Positions 35,098 through 45,034 of a stretch of DNA of 64,000 nt are shown piece after piece. The notes beneath the pieces are model-generated. The model made no database searches. It saw only the letters and a program-made list of their open reading frames with translations, and was not told where the DNA came from. This DNA comes from Comamonadaceae bacterium OTU4NAUVB1 (GTDB lineage Bacteria; Pseudomonadota; Gammaproteobacteria; Burkholderiales; Burkholderiaceae_C): the NCBI GenBank assembly GCA_024372625.1, contig CP099607.1, positions 248,001 to 312,000 of the forward strand, read 5' to 3'. The translations under genes were made by a program, and so were the position numbers. The stretch's first letter is position 1; each line of letters opens with the position of its first letter.

Positions 35098-36387
35098 ATG
35101 TCGACCTTCAAGACCTTCCTGCGATCGGGCCACTCCCCCACCCTGTTCGCCGCGTTCTTCTACTTCGCGTTCTCGTGCTGCATCTGGGTGCTCAACGGCG
35201 CCATGGCGCCCTTCATCGGCGAGACCTTCAACCTCACGCCGGCGCAGAAGGGCCTGATGCTGTCGGTGCCGATCATCGCGGGGGCGCTGATGCGCTTTCC
35301 GCTGGGCATCCTGTCGCAGTACATCGGCCGCAAGAACGCCACGCTGGTGGAGATGGCGCTGATCGCGGTGGCGATGCTGTTCGGCTTCTTCTTCGTGCAC
35401 AGCTTCAACGAGCTGCTGGCCATGGGGGTGCTGCTGGGCATCGCCGGCGCCAGCTTCGGCGTCGCGCTGTCGCTGGGTTCGGGCTCGTTCCCGCCGCAGC
35501 ACAAGGGCCTGGCGATGGGCCTGGTGGGGGCCGGCAACATCGGCACCGCCGTGTCGGTGCTGGTGGCGCCGCCGCTGGCCCAGTGGCTCGGCTGGCAGGC
35601 GGTCTACGGCGTCGCGGCCGTGGCGATCCTGATCCCGATGGTCGTCATGATCCTGTTCGCCCAGGAGCCGCCGGACGTCGACAGCCACGCCAGCTTCCGC
35701 GAGCACGTGGCCTGCCTGTTCGAGAAGGACGGCTGGGTCTTCAGCCTGATCTACGGCGTGACCTTCGGCGGCTTCATCGGCCTCATCACCTTCCTGCCCT
35801 CCTACTACTACGACCAGTTCGGCGTCTCCAAGGTGCAGGCCGGCCAGCTGACCATGCTCGCGGCCTTCATGGGCGCGGCGGTGCGGGTGGTGGGCGGCTG
35901 GCTCTCCGACCGCTGGGGCGGCGTCAACACCCTCACGGTGGTGCTGGTCGTGGTGGCCGTGGGCCTGGCGCTGGTGGGCGTGAGCTCGGCCTCGCTGGTG
36001 CTCACCACGCTGCTGCTGATCGTGTGCTTCGCGGCCCTGGGCGCGGGCAACGGCGCCCTGTTCCAGCTGGTGCCGCTGCGCTGGCCGGCCAGCACGGCCG
36101 TGGCCGGCTCGATGATCGGCGAGATCGGCGCCCTCGGCGGCGGCCTGGTGCCCAACGCCATGGGCCTGTCCAAGCAGTACCTGGGCAGCTACGTCTGGGG
36201 CTTCGTGTTCTTCGCCGCGCTGTCGCTCGTCATGCTGGGCGTGATGCGCGTCATGCAGATCCGCTGGACGCGCACCTGGGCCGAGAAGGGCGGACGCGCC
36301 CGCGCGACGCCCGGCGTCGCCGCGTCGGCCGCGCCCGTCACCGGTCCGAAGAAATCGCCCACGGCCCGCCGCCCGGTGCGTTCCTGA
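35098..36387 (+). CDS. narK: Nitrate/nitrite transporter of the NarK family (MFS)
   Basis: 429 residues with 12 membrane segments. NarK/NRT2 nitrate-signature patterns are present: GASFGVALSLGSGSFPPQHKG and AALGAGNGALFQLVPLRWP, each cut from longer helices, plus RFPLGILSQYIGRKN between helices 2 and 3. It imports nitrate for the assimilation enzymes downstream. The ATG follows AACGAAGCTGCC, a weak ribosome binding site, consistent with control in the leader. The next gene is on the other strand. Confidence 0.93.
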   Translation: MSTFKTFLRSGHSPTLFAAFFYFAFSCCIWVLNGAMAPFIGETFNLTPAQKGLMLSVPIIAGALMRFPLGILSQYIGRKNATLVEMALIAVAMLFGFFFVHSFNELLAMGVLLGIAGASFGVALSLGSGSFPPQHKGLAMGLVGAGNIGTAVSVLVAPPLAQWLGWQAVYGVAAVAILIPMVVMILFAQEPPDVDSHASFREHVACLFEKDGWVFSLIYGVTFGGFIGLITFLPSYYYDQFGVSKVQAGQLTMLAAFMGAAVRVVGGWLSDRWGGVNTLTVVLVVVAVGLALVGVSSASLVLTTLLLIVCFAALGAGNGALFQLVPLRWPASTAVAGSMIGEIGALGGGLVPNAMGLSKQYLGSYVWGFVFFAALSLVMLGVMRVMQIRWTRTWAEKGGRARATPGVAASAAPVTGPKKSPTARRPVRS

Positions 36388-36527
36388 GACGCCCACCGGT
36401 GGAAGCAGCCGTGAAGCCATCGTCGTCGAGCGGGCCCGAAGCCGCGTCGGGGACCGGAACCATGCGCCCGTGCGGTGAGGACCGCGGCCGCGCGTCGGGG
36501 ACGCGCAGCGCACCGGTTCGCAGCGTC

Positions 36528-38246
36528 TCAGCGCGGCAGGAAGAGCAGCCAGACCAGCAGCACGACGTTGAACAGCAGCGAGATCGCCAGGCCGATGCGC
36601 AGCAGCAGCACGCGGTCGCGATGGATCAGGGGGATCGGCCCCGGCGCGGCGACCGGCCGGGAGGCGCCGCGCTCCAGCGCGAGCAGCAGCTCCTCGGCGG
36701 TCTCGAAGCGCTCGCGCGGGTCGCGCGCGACGGCGCGGCGCACCAGGTGGTCGAGCCACAGCGGCACGTCCGGGCGGATGCCCGAGAGCGCGGCCGCGTC
36801 GCGCCGGTAGCGCCCGGTCTGGTAGGGCTCGATCTCGCCGTAGGGCAGCCGGCCGGCGAGCCACTGGTAGAGCGTGACGCCCAGGGCGAACAGGTCGCTC
36901 GCGGCATCGGCGGTGGCGCCCTCCCACTGCTCGGGATTGATGTAGCTGGGCGTGCCGGCGTGCAGCGCGCGCGTGGCCGGGTCCTCGCGGCCCGACAGCG
37001 CCACGCCCAGGTCGAGCAGGCGCCAGCGGCCGTCGTCGCCCCGGTGCAGGTTGTCCGGCTTGATGTCGCGGTGCACCACGCCGTGGCGGTGCAGCCGGCC
37101 GAGCGCGCGCGCCCACTGGACGGCCGCCTCCACCACCTCGGCCACGGGCGCCGGGCCGTCGCCCTGGCGCTGCGCCAGCGTGCGCCCGGCGTGCCAGTCG
37201 AACACCGTGTAGAAGGCGCTCGCGCGCGGGTCGCGCGGATGGACGCGCACGAAGCCGGCGTCGCCGCGCGCGCTCACCCGCAGGCCGAGCCAGGCCTCGT
37301 GCGCGAGCATGGCGCGTTCCTGCGGGTCGCTGGCGCGGCTCGGATGCAGCACCTTGAGCGCGACCAGCGCGCGCGTGGCGCGCTCGCGCGCCTGGTAGAT
37401 CAGGTGCACGCCGGTGTCGGCCACGCGCGCGGTCACGGTGTAGCCGTCGATGACGTCGCCGATCCTGAGCAGCGGCGGGGTGGGCAGCCGGCGGGCGTCG
37501 ACCTGCTCGTCGTCGAGCGATCTCGCGTCCAGGCCGGTCACGCGCAGCACCAGCGCGGTGGCGTTGTCGCGCGTGCCGGCCGCGCGCGCCGCCTGCACCA
37601 GCGCCTCGCTCGCGGCGGCGACCTCGCCGGCGAGCGCCAGCTCGCCGATGCGCGCGTCCCGCAGCACGCCGTGCACGCCGTCGGTGGTCAGCACGAAACA
37701 GTCGCCCACCCGCACGTCGCCCTGCGCGTAGTCCACGCGCACCTGGTCGTCCAGGCCGACCGCGCGCGTGAGCCGCGACGCCAGGTCGCGCTGCTCGAAG
37801 GCGTGGTCCTGCGTCAGGCGCGCGACCTCGGGCGCGCCGTCCGCGCCGTCGGCGCGCACGTGCCAGGCGCGCGTGTCGCCGACGTGGGCGAGCGTGTAGC
37901 GGTGGCCCTGCAGCGCCAGCGCGGTCAGCGTGGTCAGGCCGGTGCGCCCGTCCTGGCGACGCGCGTTGTGGCTGGCCAGCCAGTCGTTCTGGGCGCCGAT
38001 CAGGCGGTCGAGCGCCACCGTCGCCTCCCAGGTGTCGGGCGTGGCGAAGTAGTCCGCCAGCAGGCCCATCACCGTGGTCTGGGCCGCCTCCAGCCCGCCC
38101 CCGCCGGTGGACACGCCATCGGCGATGGCGGCGATCAGGCCGCGCGCCGCCTCGTCCCGGGGCGCCCGCACGGCGCCCGCGAAATCCTCGTTCAGGTCAC
38201 GCGGTCCACGGTGGCTGCTGTAGCCGATCTCGACGTCGAAGCTCAT
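36528..38246 (-). CDS. PP2C phosphatase / Ser-Thr kinase fusion, membrane-anchored
   Basis: 572 residues from ATG 38246 (MSFDVEIGYSSHRG); a GTG at 38264 would add six residues. The N-terminal PP2C phosphatase (about 5-235) shows RDLNEDFAG, AIADGVSTGGGG, AHVGDTRAW, VLTTDGVHGVL and TRDNATALVL. The Hanks-type kinase (about 258-520) has VALKVLHP, the catalytic loop VVHRDIKPDN, DLG in place of DFG, and GTPSYINPEQW. A single C-terminal helix anchors it. The gene is inverted within the nitrate cluster and divergent from nirB, so it may phosphorylate a component of nitrate assimilation. Confidence 0.92.
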   Translation of the reverse strand: MSFDVEIGYSSHRGPRDLNEDFAGAVRAPRDEAARGLIAAIADGVSTGGGGLEAAQTTVMGLLADYFATPDTWEATVALDRLIGAQNDWLASHNARRQDGRTGLTTLTALALQGHRYTLAHVGDTRAWHVRADGADGAPEVARLTQDHAFEQRDLASRLTRAVGLDDQVRVDYAQGDVRVGDCFVLTTDGVHGVLRDARIGELALAGEVAAASEALVQAARAAGTRDNATALVLRVTGLDARSLDDEQVDARRLPTPPLLRIGDVIDGYTVTARVADTGVHLIYQARERATRALVALKVLHPSRASDPQERAMLAHEAWLGLRVSARGDAGFVRVHPRDPRASAFYTVFDWHAGRTLAQRQGDGPAPVAEVVEAAVQWARALGRLHRHGVVHRDIKPDNLHRGDDGRWRLLDLGVALSGREDPATRALHAGTPSYINPEQWEGATADAASDLFALGVTLYQWLAGRLPYGEIEPYQTGRYRRDAAALSGIRPDVPLWLDHLVRRAVARDPRERFETAEELLLALERGASRPVAAPGPIPLIHRDRVLLLRIGLAISLLFNVVLLVWLLFLPR

Positions 38247-38311
38247 GGCGCGATTGTTGTTCACGCCCCGGGCATCGCACTTGCTTCGAACCCCCGAAAG
38301 GATCCCTCCCG

Positions 38312-40765
38312 ATGAAACGACTCAAACTGGTGCTGGTGGGCAATGGCATGGCGGGCGTGCGCACGCTCGAGGAGCTGCTCAAGCTCGCGCCCGACATGTA
38401 CGACATCACGGTGTTCGGCGCCGAGCCGCATCCGAACTACAACCGCATCCTGCTGTCGCCGGTGCTCGCGGGCGAGCAGACCATCGAGGAGATCGTGCTC
38501 AACGGCTGGGACTGGTACACCGACCACGGCATCACGCTGCATGCCGGCAAGAAGGTCACCGAGATCGACCGCATCGCCCGCCGCGTGCGCGCGGTCGGCG
38601 CCGACGGCGAGGTGGTCGAGACCACCTACGACCGCCTGCTGCTGTGCACCGGCTCCAACCCCTTCATCCTCCCGGTGCCGGGCAAGGACCTCAAGGGCGT
38701 GATCGGCTACCGCGACATCGCCGACACCGACTACATGATCGAGACCACGAAGACGCACAGGCACGCGGTGGTCATCGGCGGCGGCCTGCTGGGCCTTGAG
38801 GCCGCCAACGGCCTGATGCTGCGCGGCATGAGCGTGACGGTGGTGCACAACAGCGCCTGCCTGATGGACCGCCAGCTCGACACCGTCGCCGGCGGGCTGC
38901 TGCGCCAGTCGCTGGAAGGGCGCGGGCTGTCGTTCCGGCTCGCCGCGCAGACGCAGGAGCTGGTGGACGACGGCGCCGGGCGCGTCAGGGCGGTGCGCTT
39001 CAAGGAAGGCCCCGAGGTGCCGGCCGACCTGGTGGTGATGGCCGTGGGCATCCGCCCCAACACGGCGCTGGCCGAGTCGATGCGCCTGCACTGCAACCGG
39101 GGCGTCGTGGTCAACGACACCCTGCAGACCGTGACCGACCCGCGCGTCTATTCGGTGGGCGAGTGCGCGGCGCACCGCGGCATCGCCTACGGCCTGGTGG
39201 CGCCGCTGTTCGAGCAGGCCAAGGTGGCGGCCAACCACCTCGCGCAATGGGGCATCGGGCGCTACCAGGGCTCGCTGACCTCGACCAAGCTCAAGGTCAC
39301 GGGCATCGACCTGTTCAGCGCCGGCAACTTCCAGGGCGGCGAGGGCACCGAGGAGATCGTCATGAGCGACCCCTTCGGCGGCGTCTACAAGAAGCTGGTG
39401 CTCAAGGACGACAAGCTCGTGGGCGCCTGCCTGTACGGCGACACCTCCGACGGCAGCTGGTACTTCAAGCTGCTGCGCGACGGCCGCAGCATCGGCGATA
39501 TCCGCGAGAAGCTGATGTTCGGCGAATCCAACATCGGCGACACCGGCCACGAGGGCCACAGCAAGGCCGCGACCATGCCCGACGAGGCCGAGGTCTGCGG
39601 CTGCAACGGCGTGAGCAAGGGGGCCATCTGCAAGGCGATCCGCGAGAAGGGCCTGTTCACGCTCGACGAGGTCAAGAAGCACACCAAGGCCAGCGCCTCG
39701 TGCGGCTCGTGCACCGGCCTGGTCGAGCAGATCCTGATGTTCACGGCCGGCGGCGACTACTCGGCCGCGCCCGGCAAGAAGGCGATGTGCGGCTGCACCG
39801 ACGCCAGCCACCAGGACGTGCGCGAGGCCATCCGCGGCCAGAAGTACCTGACCCACGCGCAGGTCTACGCCGGCCTGGGCTGGCGCACGCCCGACGGCTG
39901 CGCGAGCTGCCGCCCGGCGGTCAACTACTACCTCATCAGCACCTGGCCGAAGGAGGCGAAGGACGATCCGCAGAGCCGCTTCGTCAACGAGCGCAGCCAC
40001 GCCAACATCCAGAAGGACGGCACGTACTCGGTGATCCCGCGCATGTGGGGCGGCCACACCACCCCCGACGAGCTGCGCCGCATCGCCGACGCGGCCGACA
40101 AGTACAGGATCCCGACGGTGAAGGTCACCGGCGGCCAGCGCATCGACCTGCTGGGCGTGAGGAAGGAGGACCTGCCGGGCGTCTGGAAGGACATCGGCAT
40201 GCCCTCGGGCTTCGCCTACGGCAAGTCGCTGCGCACGGTGAAGACCTGCGTGGGCAGCGAGTGGTGCCGCTTCGGCACCCAGGACTCGACGCAGATGGGC
40301 AAGGACATCGAGCACGCGCTGTGGGCGATGTATTCCCCGCACAAGGTCAAGATCGCCGTCAGCGGCTGCCCGCGCAACTGCGCGGAGGCCGGCATCAAGG
40401 ACGTCGGCGTGATCGGCGTGGATTCGGGCTGGGAGATCTACGTCGGGGGCAACGGCGGCATCAAGACCGAGGTCGCGCATTTCCTGGTCAAGCTCAAGAC
40501 GCCCGAGGAGGTGATGGAGTACACGGGCGCCTTCCTGGAGCTCTACCGCACCGAGGCCTGGTACCTGGAACGCACGGTGCACTACATCGGCCGCGTCGGC
40601 CTGGACCACGTGAAGCAACGCATCCTGGAGGACGCCGAGGGGCGCCGGGCGCTGTGGGAGCGGCTGCAGTTCGCGCTCGACGGCGAGCCGGACCCGTGGT
40701 TCCAGTCGGTGCAGGCGCAGGTGGACGTGCGCCAGTTCGTGCCGGTGGCCGGCGCGACGGCCTGA
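38312..40765 (+). CDS. nirB: Assimilatory nitrite reductase, large subunit
   Basis: 817 residues. It has an FAD/NAD(P)H-binding domain at the N-terminus (LVLVGNGMAGVRTLEELL, VIGGGLLGLEAANGL), two BFD-like [2Fe-2S] domains (CGCNGVSKGAICKAIREKG ... CGSCTG, about 430-480; MCGCTDASHQDVREAI ... CASCRP, about 493-535) and the sirohaem/4Fe-4S half with TCVGSEWCRFG and SGCPRNCAEAGIKDVG. It reduces nitrite to ammonium with NirD. AAGGAT before the ATG is the ribosome binding site. The upstream gap to the divergent kinase gene is only 65 bases. Confidence 0.97.
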   Translation: MKRLKLVLVGNGMAGVRTLEELLKLAPDMYDITVFGAEPHPNYNRILLSPVLAGEQTIEEIVLNGWDWYTDHGITLHAGKKVTEIDRIARRVRAVGADGEVVETTYDRLLLCTGSNPFILPVPGKDLKGVIGYRDIADTDYMIETTKTHRHAVVIGGGLLGLEAANGLMLRGMSVTVVHNSACLMDRQLDTVAGGLLRQSLEGRGLSFRLAAQTQELVDDGAGRVRAVRFKEGPEVPADLVVMAVGIRPNTALAESMRLHCNRGVVVNDTLQTVTDPRVYSVGECAAHRGIAYGLVAPLFEQAKVAANHLAQWGIGRYQGSLTSTKLKVTGIDLFSAGNFQGGEGTEEIVMSDPFGGVYKKLVLKDDKLVGACLYGDTSDGSWYFKLLRDGRSIGDIREKLMFGESNIGDTGHEGHSKAATMPDEAEVCGCNGVSKGAICKAIREKGLFTLDEVKKHTKASASCGSCTGLVEQILMFTAGGDYSAAPGKKAMCGCTDASHQDVREAIRGQKYLTHAQVYAGLGWRTPDGCASCRPAVNYYLISTWPKEAKDDPQSRFVNERSHANIQKDGTYSVIPRMWGGHTTPDELRRIADAADKYRIPTVKVTGGQRIDLLGVRKEDLPGVWKDIGMPSGFAYGKSLRTVKTCVGSEWCRFGTQDSTQMGKDIEHALWAMYSPHKVKIAVSGCPRNCAEAGIKDVGVIGVDSGWEIYVGGNGGIKTEVAHFLVKLKTPEEVMEYTGAFLELYRTEAWYLERTVHYIGRVGLDHVKQRILEDAEGRRALWERLQFALDGEPDPWFQSVQAQVDVRQFVPVAGATA

Positions 40766-40809
40766 GCTTCCGCCCAGACGAGACCCCACGACAGAAGAAG
40801 GAAATTCCC

Positions 40810-41235
40810 ATGACCGACTGGACGACGATCTGCCGCCTGGAGGACATCCCGGTGCTGGGCGCGCGCCGCGTGGCGCGGCCCGCGGGCGTGGCGGTGGCGG
40901 TGTTCCGCACCGCCACGGACGAGGTGTTCGCGCTGCTCGACCGCTGCCCGCACAAGGGCGGGCCGCTCTCGCAGGGCATCGTGTTCGGCGCCAGCGTGGC
41001 CTGCCCGCTGCACAACTGGACCATCGCGCTGGACGACGGCTGCGCCCGCGCGCCCGACGAGGGCTGCGTGCCGCGCTTCGCCTGCCAGGTCGAGGCCGGC
41101 GCGGTGCAGCTCGACGCCCTCGAACTGGCGACGCACGCGCTCGACCTGGCCGCGCCGCGCGCCGGCCCGGGCGCGGCCACGGCCGGCGCCCTGGGCGACG
41201 AGAGCTTCGGCGTGCAGGCGCCGCACGGAGGCTGA
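40810..41235 (+). CDS. nirD: Assimilatory nitrite reductase, small subunit
   Basis: 141 residues, Rieske-like fold. It has CPHKGGPLSQGIVFG and CPLHNWTIALDDGCA, so both Cys-His pairs (CPH and CPLH) are present; many NirD proteins lack the cluster ligands. The C-terminal 40 residues are Ala/Gly-rich. AGAAGAAGGAAA precedes the ATG. It lies 44 bases after nirB and 6 bases before nasA. Confidence 0.94.
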   Translation: MTDWTTICRLEDIPVLGARRVARPAGVAVAVFRTATDEVFALLDRCPHKGGPLSQGIVFGASVACPLHNWTIALDDGCARAPDEGCVPRFACQVEAGAVQLDALELATHALDLAAPRAGPGAATAGALGDESFGVQAPHGG

Positions 41236-41241
41236 CGCATC

Positions 41242-44154
41242 GTGATGTCCCTCCTCCAGCCCCTGGCGCCCGCCCTGGACCTCCACGTCTCGCCGCGCGA
41301 GACGCGCTCGACCTGCCCGTACTGCGGCGTGGGCTGCGGCGTAATCATCGAATCGGTGGGCGCGCAGATCACCGGCGTGCGCGGCGACCCGGACCATCCC
41401 GCCAATTTCGGGCGGCTCTGCACCAAGGGCTCGACGCTGCACCTGACGGCCGCCGCTGAGGTGACGCGGCAGACGCGCCTGCTGCAGCCGATGCGGCGCA
41501 CGGCGCGTGGCGCGGCGCCGGTGGCGATCGGCTGGGACGACGCGCTCGACGGCGCGGCGGACGCGTTCGCCCGCGTGATCGACGCCCATGGACGCGACGC
41601 GGTCGGCTTCTACATCTCCGGCCAGCTGCTGACCGAGGACTACTACGTCTTCAACAAGCTGGTGAAGGGGCTGATCGGCACCAACAACCTCGACACCAAC
41701 TCGCGCCTGTGCATGAGCAGCGCGGTGGCGGGCTACAAGAAGACCCTGGGGGCCGACGCGCCGCCGGCGTGCTACGACGACTTCAACCACGCCGGCTGCC
41801 TGTTCATCACCGGCAGCAACACGGCCTGGGCGCACCCGATCCTGTTCCGCCGGATCGAGGACGCCAAGCGCGCCGACCCGGCGATGAAGATCGTGGTGGT
41901 CGACCCGCGGCGCACCGACACCTGCGAGATCGCCGACCTGCACCTGGCCATCCAGCCCGGCACCGACGTGATGCTGATGCACGGCATGCTGCACCTGATG
42001 CTGTGGGAGGGCTGGACGAAGCCCGACTACATCGCCGCCCACACCACGGGTTTCGAGGCCCTGCGCGCGCTGGTGCGCGACTGCACGCCCGAGCGCGTGG
42101 CGCAGGTCTGCGGCATCGCGGCGGCCGACCTGCTGGAGGCGGCGCGGCTGTTCGCCACCTCGTCCGCGACGCTGAGCCTGTACTGCCAGGGCCTGAACCA
42201 GTCGTCCGCCGGCACGGCCAAGAACGCCGCGCTGGTCAACCTGCACCTGGCGACGGCGCAGATCGGCCGCCCGGGGGCGGGACCGTTCTCGCTCACCGGC
42301 CAGCCCAACGCGATGGGCGGGCGCGAGGTCGGCGGCATGGCCAACCTGCTGGGCGGCCACCGCGACATGGCCGATGCCGCGCACCGCGCCGAGGTCGCCG
42401 CGCTGTGGGGCGTGGCCGACGTGCCGGCCGCGCCGGGCAAGACGGCGGTGGAGATGTTCGAGGCCGCCGCCGACGGGCAGATCAAGGCGCTGTGGATCTC
42501 CTGCACCAACCCGGCCCAGTCGATGCCCGACCAGGCCACGGTGCGCCGCGCGCTGGAACGCTGCGAGTTCGTGGTGGTGCAGGAAGCCTTCGCCACCACC
42601 GCCACCTGCGCCCACGCCGACCTGCTGCTGCCGGCGACGACCTGGGGCGAGAAGGTCGGCACGGTCACCAACAGCGAGCGGCGCATCTCGCGCGTGCGGC
42701 CGGCCGTGGCCGCCCCGGGCGCGGCACGCCACGACTGGTCGGCCGTGGCCGATTTCGCGCGGCGCCTGGAGCGGCGGCTGCCGGCGGTGGCGCCGGCCAC
42801 CCTGTTCCCCTACGCGCTGGACGACGCGGCCGGCGCCGAGGCGATCTGGCGCGAGCACCGCGAATCCACGCGCGGGCGCGACCTGGACATCACCGGGCTG
42901 TCGTGGGCGATGCTCGACGCGCTCGGCCCGCAGCAGTGGCCGCTGCCCGAGGGCGCCGCGCGCGGGCGCGAGCGGCTCTACGAGGACGGCGTCTTCCCGA
43001 CGCCGGACGGCCGCGCGCGCTTCCACGTCGCGCCCTACAGGCCCGTGGCCGAGGCGCGCGAGGCGCGCTATCCGTTCTCGCTGAACACCGGCCGGCTGCG
43101 CGACCAGTGGCACGGCATGAGCCGCACCGGCACGCTCGGGCGGCTGTTCGGCCACGCGCCGGAGCCGGTCGTGCAGATGAACCCGCAGGACCTGGCGCGC
43201 CGCCAGCTCAAGGACGGCGACCTGGTGCACGTGACCTCGCGCCGGGGCTCGGTGGTGGTGCCGGTGCAGGCGAGCCCGGAGGTCGGCCTGAGCCAGGCCT
43301 TCATCGCCATGCACTGGGGAGCCGAATACCTCAGCGGCCGCTCGGGCGCGGGCGAGCCGATCGCCGGCGTGAACGCGCTCACCACGCCGGCGTACTGCCC
43401 CGATTCCAAGCAGCCCGAACTCAAGCACGCGGCGGTGAAGATCCTGAAGGCCGAACTGCCCTGGGGCCTGCTGGCGATGGCCTGGCTGCCGGCCGACCGG
43501 GCGCTGGCGGTGGAAGGCGCGCTGCGGGCGCTGATGCCGCGCTTCGAGTTCGCGAGCTGCGTGCCCTTCGGCACGGGCGGCGCGCTGGTCGCCGGGGGCG
43601 ACGCCGCCGTCGAGCGCACGGGCGTGCTGCTGCGCGCCGCCGCGCACGCGGCGCCGGACGACGCGCTGCTCGGCCAGGTCGAGCACCTGCTCGGCCTGGC
43701 CGGCGCGGACACGCTGCGCTATGTCGACGCGCGCCACGGCCAGCGCCGCGCCGCGCGGCTGGTGCGCGCCGAGGATGGCCAGTCGGCGCACCTCGAGGGC
43801 TTCCTGCTGGGCGGCGACGTCCGCGCCGAGGCCTGGATCCGCACGCTGCTGCAGGAACGGCTGCCGGCGCAGACCTTCGGCCGGCTGCTTCTGCGCCCGG
43901 GGGCGACCGCGCCGGCCGGCGTCGCCGCGCGCGGCAAGACCGTCTGCAGCTGCTTCGGCGTGACGGAGACGGCCATCGCCGCCACCCTGACCGGGTGCGC
44001 GGGATCGGACAAGGAGCGCCTGGCCGCGTTGCAGGGCGCGCTCCGGTGCGGCACCAACTGCGGCTCCTGCATCCCCGAACTCCAGCGCATGGTGCGCGCC
44101 ACCGCGCCCGCCGCGACGGCGGGCGCGCCGGCCGCGCTTCCGGTGTCGGGCTGA
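41242..44154 (+). CDS. nasA: Assimilatory nitrate reductase, catalytic subunit
   Basis: 970 residues. The N-terminal 4Fe-4S motif (STCPYCGVGCGVII ... GRLCTKGSTL) and the Mo-bisMGD domains are of NasA type: YYVFNKLVKGLIGTNNLDTN, GSNTAWAHP, GQPNAMGGREVGGMANLLGG and, near 600, SLNTGRLRDQWHGMSRTG. The C-terminus has a BFD-like [2Fe-2S] domain (TVCSCFGVTETAI ... CGTNCGSCIPEL, about 895-945), the electron entry site. It reduces nitrate to nitrite in the cytoplasm. GGAGG lies 10 bases before GTG 41242 and 13 before ATG 41245; either may start. Confidence 0.96.
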   Translation: MMSLLQPLAPALDLHVSPRETRSTCPYCGVGCGVIIESVGAQITGVRGDPDHPANFGRLCTKGSTLHLTAAAEVTRQTRLLQPMRRTARGAAPVAIGWDDALDGAADAFARVIDAHGRDAVGFYISGQLLTEDYYVFNKLVKGLIGTNNLDTNSRLCMSSAVAGYKKTLGADAPPACYDDFNHAGCLFITGSNTAWAHPILFRRIEDAKRADPAMKIVVVDPRRTDTCEIADLHLAIQPGTDVMLMHGMLHLMLWEGWTKPDYIAAHTTGFEALRALVRDCTPERVAQVCGIAAADLLEAARLFATSSATLSLYCQGLNQSSAGTAKNAALVNLHLATAQIGRPGAGPFSLTGQPNAMGGREVGGMANLLGGHRDMADAAHRAEVAALWGVADVPAAPGKTAVEMFEAAADGQIKALWISCTNPAQSMPDQATVRRALERCEFVVVQEAFATTATCAHADLLLPATTWGEKVGTVTNSERRISRVRPAVAAPGAARHDWSAVADFARRLERRLPAVAPATLFPYALDDAAGAEAIWREHRESTRGRDLDITGLSWAMLDALGPQQWPLPEGAARGRERLYEDGVFPTPDGRARFHVAPYRPVAEAREARYPFSLNTGRLRDQWHGMSRTGTLGRLFGHAPEPVVQMNPQDLARRQLKDGDLVHVTSRRGSVVVPVQASPEVGLSQAFIAMHWGAEYLSGRSGAGEPIAGVNALTTPAYCPDSKQPELKHAAVKILKAELPWGLLAMAWLPADRALAVEGALRALMPRFEFASCVPFGTGGALVAGGDAAVERTGVLLRAAAHAAPDDALLGQVEHLLGLAGADTLRYVDARHGQRRAARLVRAEDGQSAHLEGFLLGGDVRAEAWIRTLLQERLPAQTFGRLLLRPGATAPAGVAARGKTVCSCFGVTETAIAATLTGCAGSDKERLAALQGALRCGTNCGSCIPELQRMVRATAPAATAGAPAALPVSG

Positions 44155-44195
44155 AGCGCCGCCCCCTGCATGAATTCCACACGACCACTTCCACG

Positions 44196-45005
44196 ATGAC
44201 CGCTTCCACCCCCTTCTCCTCCCCCGCCGCCGCCGGCAGCTGCACGCTGGTGGGGGCCGGCCCGGGCGACCCGGAGCTGCTGACGATCAAGGCCGCGCGC
44301 GCCATCGCCGCGGCCACCGTGCTGTTCGTCGACGACCTGGTCGACGAGGCCGTCGTCGCGGCCCACGCGCGCCCGGGCGCGCGCATCGTCCACGTGGGCA
44401 AGCGCGGCGGCTGCAAGAGCACGCCCCAGGCCTTCATCGAGCGCCTCATGATCACCGCCGTGCGCGAGGGCGAGACGGTGGTGCGCCTGAAGGGCGGCGA
44501 CCCCTTCATCTTCGGGCGCGGGGGCGAGGAGGTCGAGCACCTGAGGCAGGCGGGCATCGCCTGCGCGGTGGTCAACGGCATCACCGCCGGGCTCGCCGCG
44601 GTCACCTCCCTGGGCGTGCCGCTGACCCACCGCGACCACGCCCAGGGCGTGGTGTTCGTCACCGGCCACGCCAAGACCGGCGCGGCCGCCCCCCAGGACC
44701 CCACCGACTGGCGCGCGCTGGCCGCGACGGTGCGCGAGGCGCGCCTCACGCTGGTGATCTACATGGGCGTGGCCGGGGCGGCGCACATCCAGGCCGAGCT
44801 GCTCCACGGCCTGCCCGGGGACACGCCCGTGGCGGTGATCCAGCACGCGAGCCTGCCGCACCAGCGCCACGTCGCCACCACCCTCGCGCGCCTGGGCGTG
44901 GCCATCGTGCAGGCCGGCCTGGGCAGCCCCTCGGTCATCGTCGTGGGCGACGTCCTCCACGGCCTGGCCGCCGCCGCCCAGCCGGCCACCCGCTTCGGCA
45001 CCTGA
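44196..45005 (+). CDS. cobA: Uroporphyrinogen-III C-methyltransferase
   Basis: 269 residues, the single-domain SUMT type without the CysG-N dehydrogenase part. Motifs are LVGAGPGDPELLTIKAARAI, VGKRGGCKSTPQ, RLKGGDPFIFGRGGEE, GITAGLAAVTSLGVPLTHR and TLVIYMGVAG. It makes precorrin-2, the precursor of the sirohaem of NirB. Placement in the nitrate operon supports this role rather than cobalamin synthesis. A purine-poor leader precedes the ATG. Confidence 0.95.
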   Translation: MTASTPFSSPAAAGSCTLVGAGPGDPELLTIKAARAIAAATVLFVDDLVDEAVVAAHARPGARIVHVGKRGGCKSTPQAFIERLMITAVREGETVVRLKGGDPFIFGRGGEEVEHLRQAGIACAVVNGITAGLAAVTSLGVPLTHRDHAQGVVFVTGHAKTGAAAPQDPTDWRALAATVREARLTLVIYMGVAGAAHIQAELLHGLPGDTPVAVIQHASLPHQRHVATTLARLGVAIVQAGLGSPSVIVVGDVLHGLAAAAQPATRFGT

Positions 45006-45034
45006 AGAACGACACCCACCGCACGAGGAACGCC

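Noticed and set aside
38247..38311. Second ANTAR-type dual hairpin before nirB
   Set aside because: No pair of stems with six-base A1/G4 loops was found in the 65 bases.
35067..38315. 1082-codon plus-strand frame over narK and the kinase gene
   Set aside because: Reads narK in the wrong frame and the kinase gene antisense; no family features.
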